Source: Georhizobium profundi (GTDB lineage Bacteria; Pseudomonadota; Alphaproteobacteria; Rhizobiales; Rhizobiaceae). Taken from it: a stretch of 64,000 nucleotides of DNA. The DNA lies in NCBI RefSeq assembly GCF_003952725.1, contig NZ_CP032509.1, positions 2,628,001-2,692,000 of the forward strand, given 5' to 3'. Made by a program: the position numbers and the translations under genes. Below the pieces are notes generated by a model. It searched no databases. It saw only the letters and a program-made list of their open reading frames with translations, and had not been told where the DNA came from. This document shows, in pieces, positions 8,330 to 17,848 of this stretch (the stretch's first letter is position 1; the number at the start of each line of letters is the position of its first letter).

Positions 8330-8681
8330 TGCGGTGCTGCCTTGCCCATTGCTTTTGCCCGGCGATTACGTCCTGTGCCTGCTGGTTGGCCCGCTCAAGC
8401 GCTTCAGGCGTGATCCATGCCCGGAAGGCCTGATAGGCCGCTTCACCCGCCTCGGCCGCCTCTCGCGTCGCTGGCGCGTCGCCCTGATTAGCTCCGGGGT
8501 AATTGCCGATCACGCCCGGAGCGATCAGGATCCAATGCCAGTCCGTCGGTATCCCGGTGCTGTCATTGTTCCGGATGATGTTCAGGACAGGCACCTCTCC
8601 AAAGGTGCCTGGATCCAGCGCTTGGAAGTGCTGGTCGCTATCCGGATATGAGCGTCGCCACTTAAGAATGAGATCAGTCAT
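8313..8681 (-). CDS. Hypothetical protein
   Basis: 122 residues from ATG 8681; the frame is open further upstream but the earlier sequence looks non-coding. No clear ribosome site. The mix of residues is protein-like (WHWILIAPGVIGNYP, EAAYQAFRAWITPEALERANQQAQDV). No family recognised. It overlaps the small membrane peptide frame by 17 bp. Confidence 0.55.
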   Translation of the reverse strand: MTDLILKWRRSYPDSDQHFQALDPGTFGEVPVLNIIRNNDSTGIPTDWHWILIAPGVIGNYPGANQGDAPATREAAEAGEAAYQAFRAWITPEALERANQQAQDVIAGQKQWARQHRNVPKG

Positions 8682-8994
8682 TGGGCTATGATGCCGTGGC
8701 TCGATGTGCATGGCCAGAATGCAGCGAAGCAGCGATGTGAGTTGGGAATTGTCGCGCACTTTGCGCCTCAAATTGTGATCCGCCACGGGCCACATTTGAG
8801 GCTTCAAGCACCGGAAAGCGTCATGAAATCAACGCGCGCTTGATGGCGTCGGTGCTTCTCGACCGCACCATTCTCCTTCGGGAGACTTCAAAAGCGCCGC
8901 ATGTCGGCGCTTTTTGCGTTTCAGGACGTCATCTTGCCATTGGGGTCGCACTTGGCGATCGTGTAGGGTGGTTCTCGGTTCGAGAGGATAGGCG
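8682..8994. other. Intergenic region before the DUF1003 gene
   Basis: About 313 bp. The only clear structure is the hairpin terminator at 8890-8914. I looked for a tRNA as a prophage attachment site and found none. Confidence 0.4.
8890..8914. terminator. Rho-independent terminator, bidirectional
   Basis: The A-tract, AAGCGCCG, CATGT loop, CGGCGCTT and T5 form a compact GC stem flanked by A and T runs, able to end transcription from either side. Confidence 0.8.
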
Positions 8995-9792
8995 ATGGCA
9001 CGCAAGGCGATCGCTGCCAGTTATTGCGGCATCTGCGGGCGCGGCGAGAGAGAGGCAGCACTTCTCTCCGTGGAATGGGTGCGCCCGAACATTGCGCGCT
9101 ATCTCGATGATGCGCATCCCAAGTGGCGTGAGAGCCGCTTCATCTGTTCGACCGATCTGCAGATGGCCAGGTGGCAGGCGCTGGAAAGTGTCATCGAGCG
9201 GGAGCGCGGCGAACTGACCGAGCTCGATCGGTCGGTCATTGCCAGCATGTCGCGAGACGAGACGCTGAGCCAGAACGTCGAGGAGGATTACGCCGAGCGG
9301 CTGAGCTTCGGCGAACGCGCGGCCGATCGTATCGCCGGCTTTGCAGGTTCCTGGGCCTTCATCCTGACCTTTGTCGGTGTGCTCATGCTGTGGGTCGCCG
9401 TCAATCTCGTGCCGCTCCTGCGCCAACCGTTCGATCCCTATCCCTTCATCCTGCTCAACCTGATGCTTTCGATGATCGCCGCATTTCAGGCGCCGTTGAT
9501 CATGATGAGCCAGAAGCGGCAGGAGGCGAAAGACCGCCTGCGCTCGCTCAACGATTACCGCGTGAACCTCAAGGCGGAGCTCGAGATTCGGCATCTCCAC
9601 GAAAAGTTCGACCATCATCTGATGCGTCAGTGGGAACGATTGACCGAGATTCAGGAGACGCAGATGGAGCTTCTCAGCCAGCCATTGCCGACATCGGCTC
9701 GCTCCGCCGTCAAAAAGAAAAAGGCGTCCAAAGCAGCAGCCGACAGCCCTCAGCGCTCTGCGCTTCCTCCATCCGATCCAAAGCCTTCTTGA
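8995..9792 (+). CDS. DUF1003 membrane protein
   Basis: 265 residues. Residues 1-100 are soluble, with a CGICG pair. Residues 100-190 hold the DUF1003 core: ERAADRIAGFAGSWAFI, a first helix (ILTFVGVLMLWVAVNL), then FDPYPFILLNLMLSMIAAFQAPLIMMSQ, followed by a charged coiled-coil tail (RQEAKDRLRSLNDYRVNLKA). Function of the family unknown; it is an inner-membrane protein with two helices. Basic, low-complexity C-terminus. Precedes mgtE by 183 bp, and DUF1003 genes are often near divalent-cation transport genes. Confidence 0.88.
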   Translation: MARKAIAASYCGICGRGEREAALLSVEWVRPNIARYLDDAHPKWRESRFICSTDLQMARWQALESVIERERGELTELDRSVIASMSRDETLSQNVEEDYAERLSFGERAADRIAGFAGSWAFILTFVGVLMLWVAVNLVPLLRQPFDPYPFILLNLMLSMIAAFQAPLIMMSQKRQEAKDRLRSLNDYRVNLKAELEIRHLHEKFDHHLMRQWERLTEIQETQMELLSQPLPTSARSAVKKKKASKAAADSPQRSALPPSDPKPS

Positions 9793-9975
9793 GCGATTGC
9801 TTCGAAACCAATTGTGGTCCAAGCCGTTTACGATGCGGTGGGATAACAGGGATGCGGAGTGATTGGTCTTCGCCATGCTCCGATCGTCTTCCGTCAGATC
9901 AGAAGTTCGTGGATTGTCGCTTGCGTGTCGTCGCAGCGGGCTAACGCTATCGCTTTCCGAAGGTGAAGGATCTTC

Positions 9976-11403
9976 ATGGAAGATAACGCAGATAAGACGA
10001 GCGAAGCACGCAATGCTGACGCCCAGCCCGTGAGCGACGATGACGTTTATACGGAAGACGGTGACCTGCGCAGCGACTTCGTCGAGCGCGTCACCACGGC
10101 GCTTGAACAGGGTGACCGCGACTCGCTGACCGACGAGGTCGGCGAACTGCACGAATCCGAACTTGGCGACCTTCTCGAATCGCTCGATTCGGACGAGCGC
10201 GGACAGCTCGTCACGATGCTTGGCTCGGACTTCGATTTCTCGGCGCTGACCGAAGTCGACGAGGCCGTTCGCCTCGAAATCATCGACGCGATGCCCAACG
10301 AGCGCATCGCGGAAGGGCTCGCCGACCTCGATTCCGACGATGCGGTCTACATTCTCGAAGACCTCGACCAGGAAGACCAGGACGACATTCTGGCAAAGCT
10401 GCCGTTCACGGAGCGGATTCGGCTTCGTCGGGCGCTGGACTATCCGGAAGATACCGCCGGCCGCCGCATGCAGACGGAGTTCGTCGCAGTCCCGCCCTTC
10501 TGGACGGTCGGCCAGACGATCGACTACATGCGCGAAGACGAGGACCTGCCGGAGAGCTTCTCGCAGATCTTCGTCGTCGATCCGACGTTCAAGCTGATGG
10601 GCGTCATTGATCTCGACCGCATCCTGCGCACCAAGCGCAAGGTCAAGATCGAAGACATCATGCGGGATACCAACTATCCCATCGCCGCCGAGATGGACCA
10701 GGAGGAGGCGGCACAGCTTTTCGAGCAGTACGATCTTCTCTCGGCAGCCGTCGTCGACAAGAACGGGCGGCTCGTGGGCGTGCTCACCATCGATGATGTC
10801 GTGGACGTCATTCAGGAGGAGGCAGAGGAGGACCTGATGCGCATGGGCGGCGTCGGGGACGAGGAACTTTCCGACAGCGTTCGGGCGACATCGCGTTCGC
10901 GCGTCCCGTGGCTGCTTGCCAACCTTTTCACCGCCTTCATGGCGGCCTCCGTGATTTCGCTCTTCGAAGCGACCATTCAAGAGATCGTCGCGCTTGCGGT
11001 GCTCATGCCCATCGTTGCCGGCATGGGCGGCAATGCCGGGTCGCAGACCATGACCGTGACGGTGCGTGCCCTGGCGACGCGCAATCTCAGCTTTCGCAAC
11101 GCACCCCGCATCATCCGCCGCGAATGCCTGGTCGGACTGATCAACGGACTGATCTTCGGACTGCTGATTGCCACCGTCGCCGGCTTCTGGTTCCAGAGCG
11201 CCGAGATCGCAGGAATCATCGCGGCCGCGATGCTCATCAACATGTTCGTGGCAGCGCTTGCCGGTATTGTAGTGCCGCTGATCCTCGATCGATTTGGGGC
11301 GGATCCCGCAGTCGGCTCGGCCGTTTTCGTGACGACCACGACCGACATCATCGGCTTCTTCGCGTTTCTCGGGATCGCCACGTGGTGGTTCGGCGTGTCA
11401 TGA
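9976..11403 (+). CDS. mgtE: Magnesium transporter MgtE
   Basis: 475 residues. Residues about 30-145 form the acidic superhelical N domain (repeated DL-x-S-L-D and L-E-D-L patterns), 150-280 a tandem CBS pair (EFVAVPPFWTVGQTIDYMRE; VVDKNGRLVGVLTIDDVVDVI), and 300-475 five transmembrane helices. The pore signature GGNAGSQ is present after LMPIVAG. The cytosolic domains sense Mg2+ and gate the channel-like pore. GAAGGA-type site before ATG 9976. No Mg-responsive leader was recognised upstream. Confidence 0.96.
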   Translation: MEDNADKTSEARNADAQPVSDDDVYTEDGDLRSDFVERVTTALEQGDRDSLTDEVGELHESELGDLLESLDSDERGQLVTMLGSDFDFSALTEVDEAVRLEIIDAMPNERIAEGLADLDSDDAVYILEDLDQEDQDDILAKLPFTERIRLRRALDYPEDTAGRRMQTEFVAVPPFWTVGQTIDYMREDEDLPESFSQIFVVDPTFKLMGVIDLDRILRTKRKVKIEDIMRDTNYPIAAEMDQEEAAQLFEQYDLLSAAVVDKNGRLVGVLTIDDVVDVIQEEAEEDLMRMGGVGDEELSDSVRATSRSRVPWLLANLFTAFMAASVISLFEATIQEIVALAVLMPIVAGMGGNAGSQTMTVTVRALATRNLSFRNAPRIIRRECLVGLINGLIFGLLIATVAGFWFQSAEIAGIIAAAMLINMFVAALAGIVVPLILDRFGADPAVGSAVFVTTTTDIIGFFAFLGIATWWFGVS

Positions 11404-11415
11404 TCCGAGAAAATT

Positions 11416-11433
11416 GACTTTTACGTAAAAGTC
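11416..11433. promoter_or_regulatory. 18-bp perfect palindrome, likely MerR operator
   Basis: GACTTTTACGTAAAAGTC is exactly self-complementary and lies 36 bp before the merR-type gene. A TTGACT at 11414-11419 could be its -35 element, placing the palindrome in the promoter spacer as expected for MerR-family autoregulation. The -10 is weak. Confidence 0.65.
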
Positions 11434-11468
11434 GCTACCGTCTTTTCCTTGTCGGGGATCGGACTGCG

Positions 11469-11855
11469 TTGAACAAATATTACACCATTACGGAATTGAC
11501 GCGCGAGTTTGGCGTGTCGACCCGGACGCTTCGCTTCTACGAAGACGAAGGCCTCGTGCAGCCGGAGCGTCGCGGCCGCACCCGTCTCTTCCGCCAGGCT
11601 GACCGCCGTCTGATCCAGGAAATCCTGCGCGGCCGTCGCATCGGTTTCACGATCGCCGAGATTCGCGAGATCATTCAGGTCTACAAGGATCCTCCGGGCG
11701 AAGAGGGGCAGCTCAAGCTTCTGATGAAGCGCGTCGACGAGAAGCGCAACGAGTTGCGGCAAAAGCGCAAGGACATCGAAGAGACGCTGAACGAGCTCGA
11801 CAATGTCGAGGAGGCCTGCCTGACACGTCTGGCCGAAATCGGCGTCAGCACCTGA
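11469..11855 (+). CDS. MerR-family transcriptional regulator (LiuR-like subgroup)
   Basis: 128 residues from TTG 11469 (product starts MNKYYTITELTREFGVSTRT). Winged-helix HTH in residues 1-70 (TLRFYEDEGLVQPERRGRTRLF), then a long dimerisation helix (residues 75-120). There is no C-terminal metal-binding cysteine pair: the only Cys lies in EEACLTRL. The YKDPPGEEGQL segment is typical of the short MerR group that controls branched-chain/acyl-CoA catabolism (LiuR-like) in proteobacteria. No such catabolic genes are adjacent, so target genes are elsewhere or unknown. Probably autoregulated through the palindrome upstream. Confidence 0.88.
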   Translation: MNKYYTITELTREFGVSTRTLRFYEDEGLVQPERRGRTRLFRQADRRLIQEILRGRRIGFTIAEIREIIQVYKDPPGEEGQLKLLMKRVDEKRNELRQKRKDIEETLNELDNVEEACLTRLAEIGVST

Positions 11856-11871
11856 TTCAAAGCTTCGGATT

Positions 11872-12855
11872 CTAGCGCTGGCCGCCGAAGATATCCGCCG
11901 TGCATTGATTTGCTATCTCGACCGCGCGTGGATCGCCGGCGGGGTCGAGCGTTCCCGCGATCAGATCGTCAAACAGGTCGGCAGCGTTCAACGCGTCCAG
12001 CGTGCATCCGCAAAATGACTGACAAAATGTCTCGCCCTGTGTAGCCGAGCAGCTTGGGACGCAGCTGTTCATATAGGCGACGCCGGGATCGGCCGCAGGC
12101 GGTGGCGCGACGATGCTCGCCAGATAGACAAGGCCGAGCAGGATCGGCTGGTGGATCAGGTAGACAGCAAGGCTGTGGCGGCCCGCAAACGCCAGCCCAC
12201 GGGTCAAGCGGCCAGGCTCGGAGCGGGTCGCGAGGTGACCGAGCCAACCATTCGCCTTCATGATCCGTGCCGCGGCAATGCCGAGCAGCGTTGCACCGAG
12301 CCATGGAAAGAGCGGCACGTAGTCGTTCGAGACGGGCCGGTTTTCCGAGAGGCCGACCCACCACAGGCCGGGCCAATCGAATGCCGTCGAGCTGAAAACA
12401 TTCGGCGTGATGATGATGAGCACCGCGATGATCGCCGTGATTGCCGGCGGCAATCTCAGGAACGCGAGGCCGATCAGACTTGCGGCTGCGATGGCGTGCA
12501 AAATGCCGAAGAAGATGAACGCTTGCGAAAAGGCGATATAGGTGGCGACCGTGATCACCAACGCGGCCGTGACGATCATGGCCAGCCGCCGCAGGAACGG
12601 GCGCCAGCGGATCGTCGGGTAGTGGCCGAGCACAAGGCTGAAGCCCGCCAGGATCAGGAAGGTGCTGGCGATGCCGCGAGCAAATATCTTCCAGCCGCCT
12701 TCGGACGTCAGCCCGAGCGGGACATAACGAAAGAACTCGAGGTCCCAGGTGAAATGATAGATGGCCATGGCCACGAGCGCCAATCCACGCGCCACATCCA
12801 GGCGCATCAGACGCGTCGAGGGGCTTCGATGGGGCATACCGGCCTGATCTACCAT
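11872..12855 (-). CDS. HGSNAT/DUF1624-type membrane acyltransferase with Cys-rich tail
   Basis: 327 residues from ATG 12855, chosen because GGGGAGA lies four bases upstream; the longer frame lacks support. The DUF1624 signature RLMRLDVARGLALVAMAIYHFTWDL, with a His in the first helix, is followed by about eight transmembrane helices. This family acetylates or modifies sugars across the membrane. The last 80 residues are soluble and contain a cysteine cluster (CVPSC, FCQSFCGC, and one near the end), which probably faces the periplasm. Divergent from the aldo/keto reductase gene. Confidence 0.85.
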   Translation of the reverse strand: MVDQAGMPHRSPSTRLMRLDVARGLALVAMAIYHFTWDLEFFRYVPLGLTSEGGWKIFARGIASTFLILAGFSLVLGHYPTIRWRPFLRRLAMIVTAALVITVATYIAFSQAFIFFGILHAIAAASLIGLAFLRLPPAITAIIAVLIIITPNVFSSTAFDWPGLWWVGLSENRPVSNDYVPLFPWLGATLLGIAAARIMKANGWLGHLATRSEPGRLTRGLAFAGRHSLAVYLIHQPILLGLVYLASIVAPPPAADPGVAYMNSCVPSCSATQGETFCQSFCGCTLDALNAADLFDDLIAGTLDPAGDPRAVEIANQCTADIFGGQR

Positions 12856-12968
12856 CTTGTCTCCCCGCGGCGGACGCTTACGTCGAATCGACGACGGCAC
12901 TCGATCCGATCTAGATCGTTTCACACTCAGATGCGAATGAAACCGAACACAGCAAAGGAGTACCCTTG

Positions 12969-13805
12969 ATGAAGACCGTATCCGCCCATGGCGCAAACAT
13001 TCCCGTGTTGGGGCTCGGCACCTGGACCTTGAAGGGCGATGATTGCGTCGAGATGGTGCGTGCTGCGCTCGATGCAGGTTACCGCCATATCGACACCGCC
13101 ATCATGTACGACAACGAGGAAGCAGTCGGAGAGGGCATCCGTGCAGGCGGTGTGGCAAGGGACGACATCTTCCTGACCAGCAAGGTCTGGTACACCGATA
13201 TCGGCGCCGGCGCGCTCGAGCGTGCTGCAGAGGCGAGCCTGAAGCGGCTTGGCGTGGATCATCTCGACCTGCTCCTCATCCACTGGCCGAACCCGCAGAT
13301 TCCGCTCGCCGACTCGATCGCTGCCCTCAATCGGGTCAAGAAGCAGGGGCTGACGCGCCACATCGGTGTATCGAATTTCACCACGCGGTTGCTCGACGAG
13401 GCCTGGGCGCTGACGGACGAGCCGCTCGTCTGTAACCAGGTCGAATACCATCCGATGCTCGACCAATCGAAGGTGCATGCGGCCTGCAGAGCGCGTGGCA
13501 TGGCCATGACATCGTATTGCCCGCTCGGGCGTGGCGGCGACGTGTTCGAAGCAGCCCCCGTGGCGGCGGCCGCGGAGGCGCATGGCAAATCGCCGGCGCA
13601 AATCGTGCTGCGTTGGCACGTTCAGCAGGATGGCGTGGTGGCGATACCGCGCACGTCCAAGCCGGGTCGGCTGCCTCAGAATTCGGATATCTTCGACTTC
13701 GAGCTCAGCGATGCCGAGATGGCGGCGATCTCGGGGCTGCGATCCGCCAACCACCGGATCTGCGACTACGATTTCTCGCCTGACTGGGATTCCGTCGCAG
13801 CCTGA
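12969..13805 (+). CDS. Aldo/keto reductase
   Basis: 278 residues from ATG 12969, with AAGGAG eight bases upstream (a TTG one codon earlier is less likely). The catalytic tetrad is complete: Asp42, Tyr47, Lys72 and His105 (HIDTAIMYDNE, LTSKVW, LLLIHWP). NADPH-dependent reduction of aldehydes or 2,5-diketo-gluconate-like substrates is the family activity; the substrate cannot be told. The last 40 bp overlap the convergent DUF599 gene. Confidence 0.93.
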   Translation: MKTVSAHGANIPVLGLGTWTLKGDDCVEMVRAALDAGYRHIDTAIMYDNEEAVGEGIRAGGVARDDIFLTSKVWYTDIGAGALERAAEASLKRLGVDHLDLLLIHWPNPQIPLADSIAALNRVKKQGLTRHIGVSNFTTRLLDEAWALTDEPLVCNQVEYHPMLDQSKVHAACRARGMAMTSYCPLGRGGDVFEAAPVAAAAEAHGKSPAQIVLRWHVQQDGVVAIPRTSKPGRLPQNSDIFDFELSDAEMAAISGLRSANHRICDYDFSPDWDSVAA

Positions 13806-14500
13806 TTGTCGGCCAGAACCTGGCGCGCCGCCGAGAAGAACTGGCGGTGCACCAGGACCGCCAGGACGAGCAGCGTGCTCGCCATGAAGACTACCGGTCC
13901 GATGAACCAGCCGAGATAGCCGATCGACAGGAAGATAGAGCGCAGGCCGGCATTGAAATGCCGGCCTGCCAGCACATTCATCATGATGGCGCTTTCGACC
14001 AGCTTCTCCGAGCGCTCCGGTGCGCGTTCGAGTTCATCCCGCATCGGCAAGGCGCCGTAGAGAATCGACGAGTAATTGAAGAGACGGTAGGACCAGCCGA
14101 ACTTGAAGAAGGCGTGGCCGAAAATGGTGATGAGGCCGACGACCTTCAGTTCGAACGCCGCTCTGCCACCGGGAATCGCAACAGGCAGGTCCGCATAGAC
14201 GCGCAGCACCTGATCGGTTGCGCCGAGCAGGGCAAAGCAGCCACCGATCGCGATTATTGCCGTTGAGGCAAAAAAGGCCGTGCCGTTTTGCAAGCCAGCG
14301 ATGATCTGCGTGTCGATCATCCGCAAATCCCGCTTCAGACTGTTGCGAATCCACAGCGCCCGGTTGCGGTTCATCAATCGCGTCAAACTCTGCCGGCCAA
14401 AGCGTCGCGCGCCGTCCGTCAGCCATGCAAACAGCGCCCAGGACAGGAGAAACAGGACGATGGCGGCGCCATCCAGGTAGGTCATCAGCAGGCATTCCAT
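13766..14500 (-). CDS. DUF599 membrane protein
   Basis: 244 residues from ATG 14500; an ATG at 14485 is equally possible. Five hydrophobic helices: residues 10-30, 80-105, 125-150, 190-215 and 215-235. The DUF599 pattern is seen in RNSLKRDLRMIDTQIIAGLQNGTAFFASTAI, FGHAFFKFGWSYRLFNY and AGRHFNAGLRSIF. Function unknown; common in rhizobia and other proteobacteria. Convergent overlap with the aldo/keto reductase gene. Confidence 0.88.
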   Translation of the reverse strand: MECLLMTYLDGAAIVLFLLSWALFAWLTDGARRFGRQSLTRLMNRNRALWIRNSLKRDLRMIDTQIIAGLQNGTAFFASTAIIAIGGCFALLGATDQVLRVYADLPVAIPGGRAAFELKVVGLITIFGHAFFKFGWSYRLFNYSSILYGALPMRDELERAPERSEKLVESAIMMNVLAGRHFNAGLRSIFLSIGYLGWFIGPVVFMASTLLVLAVLVHRQFFSAARQVLADNQAATESQSGEKS

Positions 14501-14760
14501 GGAGTTGGAGAGGTCGAGGCACCATGCCTTGAGCTCGACACATGACGCAACCAAATGCGGCAGCCCGCGTTGGAGCTGGCAACCAAATCTTCACGCATGC
14601 GGTGAAAATGGGGCCAAGTTTAACGGTCTATTTAACCGTTTGTTAACCAAGCGACCCCTTGAATGGCAGCGTGGGGTGCGAATTGTTCACAGGTGCCATG
14701 CGAAATTGTGCCCAGAAGTGGCCATATTTCGCAGTTGCGAAGTCTGAAAGGGTTCTGTAG

Positions 14761-14934
14761 ATGACGGCCTTCAGGAGCGAGACAAGAACAACAACCGTTC
14801 CCTACGATATCGGGGCATCAAGTGGAGTCATGATGGAAGAGACCGCTCAAAAGTCCTGCTGGGCCTTCACGGCCCGTGCAGTGGTCGGTTTTGCCGGAAT
14901 TCTGGTGTTGGCCTATCTGTTCGGCGGCATCTAA
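14761..14934 (+). CDS. Small single-helix membrane protein
   Basis: 57 residues with GAAAGGG eight bases before ATG 14761. The N-terminal 35 residues are polar (MTAFRSETRTTTVPYDIGAS) and residues 37-56 form one hydrophobic helix (ARAVVGFAGILVLAYLFGGI). The frame is followed within 28 bp by a strong terminator, which supports a real transcription unit. Family unknown. Confidence 0.6.
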   Translation: MTAFRSETRTTTVPYDIGASSGVMMEETAQKSCWAFTARAVVGFAGILVLAYLFGGI

Positions 14935-14961
14935 GAGCCACCAGGAAAGACCAAGATTTCT

Positions 14962-14989
14962 AAAAGCGCGGGTGATCCCGCGCTTTTTT
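14962..14989 (+). terminator. Rho-independent terminator
   Basis: AAAAGCGCGGG, TGAT loop, CCCGCGCTTTTTT: a 9-11 bp stem and T6, directly after the 57-residue membrane protein gene. Confidence 0.9.
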
Positions 14990-15109
14990 GCGTTAAAGGG
15001 CCGCCGATTGTGCCGGATGCCGCGAACCCGCGACTGCGATGCCGCTCCTGGATGTTGCGCCCGATTTCGATGAAGTTAGGGTGCTTGTCTCATGAAGGAC
15101 CGCGCGCCC

Positions 15110-16510
15110 ATGTTTCTCTCCGTCTTCGACGTCTTCAAGATCGGCGTCGGCCCATCGAGCTCCCACACAATGGGACCGATGTCGGCAGCGGTGCGCTTTC
15201 TCCACGAAATCTTGCATGGCGATTGGCCGCGGCCCAGTTCGGCGCAGGTCGCGCGCATAAGAGTAAGCCTGCACGGATCGCTGGCCTTCACGGGTATCGG
15301 ACACGGCACAGGGCGGGCGGTCATACTTGGTCTGACCGGTGAAACACCGGATCAGGTCGATCCGGACCGCATGGACGCCATCATCGACGGTGTCGAACGG
15401 AAAATGAGAATCGAGCCGGCCGGGCATCCAACCTATGCGTTCGATCCCGCGCAGGACCTGATCTTCGATCGCAAGCAGCCCTTGGCGGGTCATGCGAACG
15501 GGATGGCGTTCCTGGCGCTCGACCGCGACGACCGGGTGCTGCTGCGGCGCGTTTATTATTCGATCGGCGGCGGTTTCGTGCTTTCGGAAGAGGAACTTGC
15601 GGCGAAGGATCGCGCGAGGCCTTCTACGTCGAATCGACCGGTACCGTTTCCATTCGCGACGGCGAACGAGATGCTGGAGATGGCGTCCCGCTCGGGCCTC
15701 AGCATCGCGGAGATGAAGCGGGCCAACGAAGAGATATTCGTCGATGCAGCCGAGCTCGATCGAGGCCTGGATCGCATCTGGATGGCCATGGATGGCTGTA
15801 TCGAGCGCGGGCTCGGTCAGGACGGCATCATGCCGGGTGGACTGAAGGTGAAGCGCCGAGCGCGGGCAATTCACCAGAAGCTCGAGGACGACTGGCAACG
15901 CAACACGGTCAACCCGCTGCTCGCCAATGACTGGCTGTCCGTTTTCGCCATGGCCGTCAACGAGGAGAACGCGTCGGGCGGCCGCGTCGTCGCGGCACCG
16001 ACCAACGGCGCTGCCGGGGTCATTCCTGCGACCATTCGCTACTATCTCAAGTTCCACAACGACGCGGACCCTCGCTCCATTCGCGATTACCTGCTAACGG
16101 CAGCGGCGATCGGCGGGCTGATCAAGCACAACGCTTCCATCTCCGGGGCCGAAGTGGGCTGTCAGGGCGAAGTCGGTTCGGCGGCCGCGATGGCCGCGGC
16201 GGGCCTTGCAGCACTCATGGGCGGAACGCCAGCACAGGTGGAAAACGCCGCCGAGATCGCGCTGGAACATCATCTCGGCATGACGTGCGACCCGGTCGGC
16301 GGGCTGGTGCAGGTGCCCTGCATCGAACGCAATGCGCTCGGCGCCGTGAAGGCCGTGACCGCCGCATCGCTCGCGATGAAGGGGGACGGCACGCATTTCG
16401 TCTCGCTCGACGCGTGTGTGGAAACCATGCGCCAGACCGGTCTCGACATGAACGAGCGCTACAAGGAAACCAGCACCGGCGGTCTCGCGGTCAATGTCGT
16501 GGAGTGCTGA
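15110..16510 (+). CDS. sdaA: L-serine ammonia-lyase (serine dehydratase), iron-sulfur type
   Basis: 466 residues from ATG 15110 (start [20 protein letters not shown], the usual family start, with AAGGA ten bases upstream); an ATG at 15092 is also open. One chain carries both the beta domain (residues 1-160) and the catalytic alpha domain (from about 185). Three cysteines expected to hold the 4Fe-4S cluster are visible in [17 protein letters not shown] and LDACVETM. Converts L-serine to pyruvate and ammonia in the cytoplasm. Stands alone between a terminator and the DUF1489 gene. Confidence 0.96.
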   Translation: MFLSVFDVFKIGVGPSSSHTMGPMSAAVRFLHEILHGDWPRPSSAQVARIRVSLHGSLAFTGIGHGTGRAVILGLTGETPDQVDPDRMDAIIDGVERKMRIEPAGHPTYAFDPAQDLIFDRKQPLAGHANGMAFLALDRDDRVLLRRVYYSIGGGFVLSEEELAAKDRARPSTSNRPVPFPFATANEMLEMASRSGLSIAEMKRANEEIFVDAAELDRGLDRIWMAMDGCIERGLGQDGIMPGGLKVKRRARAIHQKLEDDWQRNTVNPLLANDWLSVFAMAVNEENASGGRVVAAPTNGAAGVIPATIRYYLKFHNDADPRSIRDYLLTAAAIGGLIKHNASISGAEVGCQGEVGSAAAMAAAGLAALMGGTPAQVENAAEIALEHHLGMTCDPVGGLVQVPCIERNALGAVKAVTAASLAMKGDGTHFVSLDACVETMRQTGLDMNERYKETSTGGLAVNVVEC

Positions 16511-16584
16511 TCGCGGTACGCCTGCCGGCTGTGGAAAAACCGGTGGGCCTTCCATCGGCCATGCTTTTTAACTAACCGGGGGCA

Positions 16585-17022
16585 ATGGCTCTCCATCTTC
16601 TGAAACTGTGCGTCGGTGCGGAAAGCATCGAGGATCTGGCAGCCCATATCGAGTGGCGCTTCTCCACCATGCGTGCTCAGGGGCTCGAGCCCGAGCAGTT
16701 TCACACCACGCGCATGCTGCCCAAGCGGATGGACGAACTGCTGGATGGCGGGTCGCTTTACTGGGTGATCAAGGGCAACGTGCAGGTGCGCCAGCGCCTG
16801 AAGGACATCCGGCCCTTCATCGACGGCGAAGGCATTTCGCGCTGCAATCTCGTGCTGCATCCCGAGCTGATCGCCACCAACTGGCAACCGCGCCGACCAT
16901 TTCAGGGCTGGCGATATCTCGTTTCTGCCGATGCGCCTGCCGACTTGGGATCCACCGGCGCGGAGATCGCCGATATGCCGATGGAAATGCGGCAGGAACT
17001 CGCTTCGCTCGGTCTTCTCTAA
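16585..17022 (+). CDS. DUF1489 family protein
   Basis: 145 residues; matches the alphaproteobacterial DUF1489 family (LHLLKLCVGAESIEDL, YWVIKGNVQVRQRL, RPRRPFQGWRYL-like segment). Soluble, function unknown; the gene is widely conserved next to sdaA or cell-envelope genes. Starts 74 bp after sdaA on the same strand. Confidence 0.88.
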   Translation: MALHLLKLCVGAESIEDLAAHIEWRFSTMRAQGLEPEQFHTTRMLPKRMDELLDGGSLYWVIKGNVQVRQRLKDIRPFIDGEGISRCNLVLHPELIATNWQPRRPFQGWRYLVSADAPADLGSTGAEIADMPMEMRQELASLGLL

Positions 17023-17100
17023 GCGCTGCGCGCCTACGGCGCTCTTGCGTTTGCGGCCCGAGACGCCAGATTCGGTTCATGAGAAGGAAATGCGACCATC

Positions 17101-17847
17101 ATGACCGATAAGGATAAGGATCGCACGGCGAACCGGCCGCTGGCACGCCAAGGCAGCGACGACGTGGCCGTTTCGGCCAAAAGCGCCATCAGCGGCTTCC
17201 TGGCCGCGGCACGCGCCATCAAGCCGCAGGCGGGTGGCGGACGCCTCGTCTTTGCCCTCGACGCTACCATGAGCCGGCAACCGACTTGGGATGCGGCCTG
17301 TCAGCTTCAGGGCGAGATGTTCGGCGCTGTGGGAGCCGCGGGCAATCTGGCGGTGCAGCTAGTTTATTTCCGCGGCTATGACGAATGCCGCGCCTCGCGC
17401 TGGGTATCGGATACGCGCAGCCTCCGCGACCTGATGACGAAGATCGACTGCCGGGGCGGCCAGACGCAGATTGGCAAGGTGCTCAGCCACATCCGCGACG
17501 AGACAGTCAAGAAGCCCATCAGCGCCGCCGTCTATATTGGCGACGCGATGGAAGAGGATATCGACGCGCTGTGCCACAAGGCCGGCGAACTGGGGCTGCG
17601 CAAGGTGCCGCTGTTCCTGTTTCAGGAAGGACGCAACAGCGTAGCCGAGACGGCCTTCAAGGAAATGGCGCGATTGTCTGGTGGCGCACATATCCGCTTC
17701 GACGAAAACGCTGCCGGCGAACTGGCCGAATTGCTGAAAGCCGTGGCGACCTATGCATCCGGCGGACTGAAGGCGCTCAAGGCATCGAAGAGCCGAGGTT
17801 CGCAGCTTCTGTTGTCGCAGCTGCCCGGCGGGCGGCAGGGCACGTAG
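17101..17847 (+). CDS. VWA-domain protein
   Basis: 248 residues. A von Willebrand A fold from about residue 45 contains the MIDAS-like motif DATMS in [16 protein letters not shown] and a Rossmann pattern ([33 protein letters not shown]). No signal peptide, so cytoplasmic. One base separates its stop from the DnaJ-domain membrane protein, so the two are probably one unit and may act together in assembly or quality control (inference). Confidence 0.85.
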   Translation: MTDKDKDRTANRPLARQGSDDVAVSAKSAISGFLAAARAIKPQAGGGRLVFALDATMSRQPTWDAACQLQGEMFGAVGAAGNLAVQLVYFRGYDECRASRWVSDTRSLRDLMTKIDCRGGQTQIGKVLSHIRDETVKKPISAAVYIGDAMEEDIDALCHKAGELGLRKVPLFLFQEGRNSVAETAFKEMARLSGGAHIRFDENAAGELAELLKAVATYASGGLKALKASKSRGSQLLLSQLPGGRQGT

Positions 17848-17848
17848 G

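Noticed and set aside
8820..8990. Possible tRNA or att site for the prophage before the DUF1003 gene
   Set aside because: Only a terminator hairpin and a short GGTGC/GCACC hairpin; no T-loop, no cloverleaf, and no duplicated end seen.
8929..10980. 683-codon minus-strand open frame over the DUF1003 and mgtE genes
   Set aside because: Shadow of two well-supported plus-strand genes; composition is unlike a real protein.
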